DNA from: Paenibacillus wulumuqiensis | GTDB lineage: Bacteria > Bacillota > Bacilli > Paenibacillales > Paenibacillaceae | DNA length: 64,000 nucleotides | NCBI RefSeq assembly: GCF_000971965.1 | Contig: NZ_LAQP01000015.1 | Span: forward strand, 124,001-188,000 | Reading direction: 5' to 3' | Part shown: piece by piece, positions 62,660 through 64,000 of the stretch | Layout of the letters: each line of letters opens with the position of its first letter | Numbering within the stretch: the first letter of the stretch is position 1 | Notes under the pieces: model-generated | What the model was told of the DNA's origin: nothing | Databases searched by the model: none | What the model saw: only the letters and a program-made list of their open reading frames with translations | Made by a program: the position numbers and the translations under genes

Positions 62660-63000
62660 AAAATATATGGAATTTCGATGAATTCAGCAAAATTTCATTA
62701 AATATCACATAAAGTTAATCAGAATACTTGGGATTCGTCAAAAGTTACATATTCAGGTACTGAAATAGAGGGCTGGTCGCCGGTAAACAGGCTTGGTAGA
62801 GATTAGGAGGAAGCTTTCCTTTTCAAAAGGTGGAAGTGGCCTCTTACTCTTTTTCGTCTGGAAAGGGGGATTATGTTAGATCTTTTTCTTGGGCTGGCAG
62901 AGTCGGTGAATCGTTATGCAAAGAAAATTCATTTTCATTGGTGGGTATTTGTAAGAGCGTCTCTTATTGTGACGAGCGGTGTATAGTTCGATGTATAGTT
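62660..63000. other. Long gap between the metNIQ promoter and palindrome B
   Basis: About 340 bases with no gene. Short open frames exist but have no convincing start site. No hairpin or promoter stands out until the palindromic element at 63.0 kb. Confidence 0.4.
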
Positions 63001-63135
63001 CATCCGCTTCGAGAAGAGATTCTACCATTTCCTCCGGTTAAGAATGGAGATCTTGAATAACCGCTTGCAGCGGTCGATCTCCATTCTTAAATGTCGGTCA
63101 TTGGTAGAATTCTCTTCTCTCCGCTTAGTGCAAGG
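63001..63135. repeat. Nested palindromic element, copy B (metN-ctaA gap)
   Basis: Three nested stems: outer 63011-63027 with 63102-63119 (17 pairs with one bulged base), middle 63038-63052 with 63076-63090 (15 perfect pairs), inner ACCGCT 63060-63065 with AGCGGT 63069-63074. It shares TCCTCCGGTTAAG, GCGGTCGATC and the general layout with copy A at 39.1 kb, while the stem sequences differ by paired changes. TCCGCTT flanks the hairpin on both sides. Function unknown. Confidence 0.82.
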
Positions 63136-63166
63136 TGAAATTGCTGCGTGGTCCAGGAAGGAAAAG

Positions 63167-63208
63167 TGCTCTTACTGCTCTTACTGCTCTTACTGCTCTT
63201 ACTGCTCT
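63167..63208. repeat. Nine-base tandem repeat
   Basis: TGCTCTTAC is repeated four times perfectly plus a partial fifth copy. It lies 32 bases after palindrome B and before the ctaA terminator. In one frame it would code Cys-Ser-Tyr repeats, but no good start supports translation. Confidence 0.85.
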
Positions 63209-63234
63209 ATTGTGATGTACTCTGTTCAATGCAA

Positions 63235-63270
63235 ATAAAAAAGCCGTCCGGTGATGAAGGACGGCTTTGG
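63235..63270 (-). terminator. Terminator after ctaA
   Basis: On the minus strand AAAGCCGTCC and GGACGGCTTT around eight bases, followed by six Ts. Confidence 0.85.
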
Positions 63271-63405
63271 TGCGGAAATCTACAATCTGCAGTTGGGCTG
63301 CGCTGCTAATAATACATTTGAGACAGTGCAGCTTGTCTATTGTTCATGCATCTGAATAGAAATTGACAGATCAATAACGTAATTACGAATCAATTTATGA
63401 ATCAG

Positions 63406-64000
63406 TTAGTGTAAAGTACCGGTCTTCTGGTCAGCGGTACTTGTACCTTCTCCCCAGGCATTCGGGGCCAGGCGGCCGTAGGAGCCGCGGCTGAGCTGCC
63501 ATACGCGCAGGCTCATGTAGCAGAGGATACCGAACAGGAACTGGATGATCAGCGTATGCGACATGGTGGCGAAGAAGTAGACTTCCGGTGTATCCATTGT
63601 AAAGATGTTGATTGCTCCGCTGACAAATTGCAGCAGGATGAACAGTACGGCCAGAATGCCCATTTTGCGGATACCCGGGTTGCGCGGATGGCGACGATAA
63701 GCATAATGACCGAGAATGGCAATTACGATGACGAGTGCCACAGCCGCGACGCGGTGCAGGAAAGCTACCGCTACGCCGCCGGACAGTTCAGGAACAAGGG
63801 CTCCGTTACAGAGCGGGAAGCCCGAACAGCCGCCGCGTGAATCCGTATGCGTCACAAAAGCACCTGTATACACAACGATATAGGTAAAGATCGTAGCGAA
63901 CCAGGTCAGATTGCGGAACCCTTTACTAACCGGAGGCTCGTCGGCAATATCGTGAATGATCTGCCGCAGATGCAGCCGGCGGGTGCTGAACGCGAGCAGC
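63406..64000 (-). CDS. ctaA: Haem A synthase CtaA (5' end beyond window)
   Basis: The frame enters from the right edge and ends at 63406; 198 codons are visible. TYIVVYTGAFVTHTDSRGGC, GFPLCNGALVPE and VAFLHRVAAVALVI are CtaA/COX15 marks, including the conserved Cys pair and a haem-ligand His, followed by FATMSHTLIIQFLFG with the second His. It oxidises haem O to haem A for cytochrome oxidase. At least the first third of the gene lies outside. Confidence 0.94.
   Translation of the reverse strand, partial: LLAFSTRRLHLRQIIHDIADEPPVSKGFRNLTWFATIFTYIVVYTGAFVTHTDSRGGCSGFPLCNGALVPELSGGVAVAFLHRVAAVALVIVIAILGHYAYRRHPRNPGIRKMGILAVLFILLQFVSGAINIFTMDTPEVYFFATMSHTLIIQFLFGILCYMSLRVWQLSRGSYGRLAPNAWGEGTSTADQKTGTLH

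Noticed and set aside
63167-63208. CRISPR-like array
   Set aside because: Units are nine bases with no spacers and no cas genes nearby.
62830-63238. Two small plus-strand frames across palindrome B and the tandem repeat
   Set aside because: No convincing ribosome site, atypical composition, and the repeats explain the Cys-Ser-Tyr pattern.

Overview
The window looks like a piece of chromosome from a Gram-positive, spore-former-type bacterium of the Paenibacillaceae (Paenibacillus or a near relative). The grounds are moderate GC with strong AGGAGG-type ribosome binding sites, an S-layer-homology surface protein, the Bacillales helicase loaders dnaB and dnaI, trxA/uvrC and sdhCAB in the same neighbourhood as in Bacillus, hemQ of the coproporphyrin haem route, ktrB, ecsAB, a yutM-yutJ-yuzB-yutI block, and mqnE of the futalosine menaquinone route. 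No prophage, insertion sequence, CRISPR array, tRNA or rRNA was seen; the window is ordinary core chromosome with short accessory genes between conserved blocks. Species assignment is inference.

Layout. 1-7.2 kb: a MocR-type regulator cut by the window edge, its divergent flavin-binding partner gene, a PLP aminotransferase and a 1001-residue SLH surface protein. 7.2-12.6 kb: a complete livK-livH-livM-livG-livF amino-acid ABC importer operon with a clear promoter. 13-15.6 kb: alanine dehydrogenase and the PucR-type activator adeR. 15.7-19.1 kb: a DEVD-box RNA helicase followed by ecsA-ecsB. 19.2-28.2 kb: short housekeeping and accessory genes (SDR, cheX, LysR regulator, histidinol phosphatase, DMT exporter, GNAT, two metallophosphoesterases, DUF3891, AAC(3)-like enzyme). 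28.2-33 kb: sdhCAB with a divergent LysR regulator. 33-43.8 kb: ktrB, a CPBP membrane protease, uvrC, trxA, dnaI, dnaB, hemQ. 44-50.7 kb: a chemoreceptor with a SigD-like promoter, then ndh and the ferredoxin-NADP reductase gene diverging from a control region with candidate Rex and Fur sites, then small membrane proteins. 50.9-59.6 kb: secreted and small unknown proteins, a PPP phosphatase, erpA, mqnE, yutJ, yuzB, yutI, an SDR and ybaK. 59.7-62.7 kb: metN-metI-metQ under a SAM (S-box) riboswitch. 63.4-64 kb: the end of ctaA.

Much of the window serves respiration and redox balance: succinate dehydrogenase, NDH-2, flavodoxin/ferredoxin reductase, menaquinone and haem A synthesis, coproheme decarboxylation and Fe-S assembly. 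Several intergenic regions carry recognisable control DNA: S-box plus terminator before metN, a candidate Rex box and Fur box before ndh, a Fur-like site inside the yumC promoter, a MocR-style direct repeat, and a palindrome between sdhC and its LysR gene.

The most interesting unexplained signal is a pair of related nested palindromes, one between trxA and uvrC (about 39.06-39.21 kb) and one between metN and ctaA (about 63.0-63.14 kb). They share conserved unpaired blocks, while their stems differ by compensatory base changes, the signature of a selected hairpin family. I do not recognise it.
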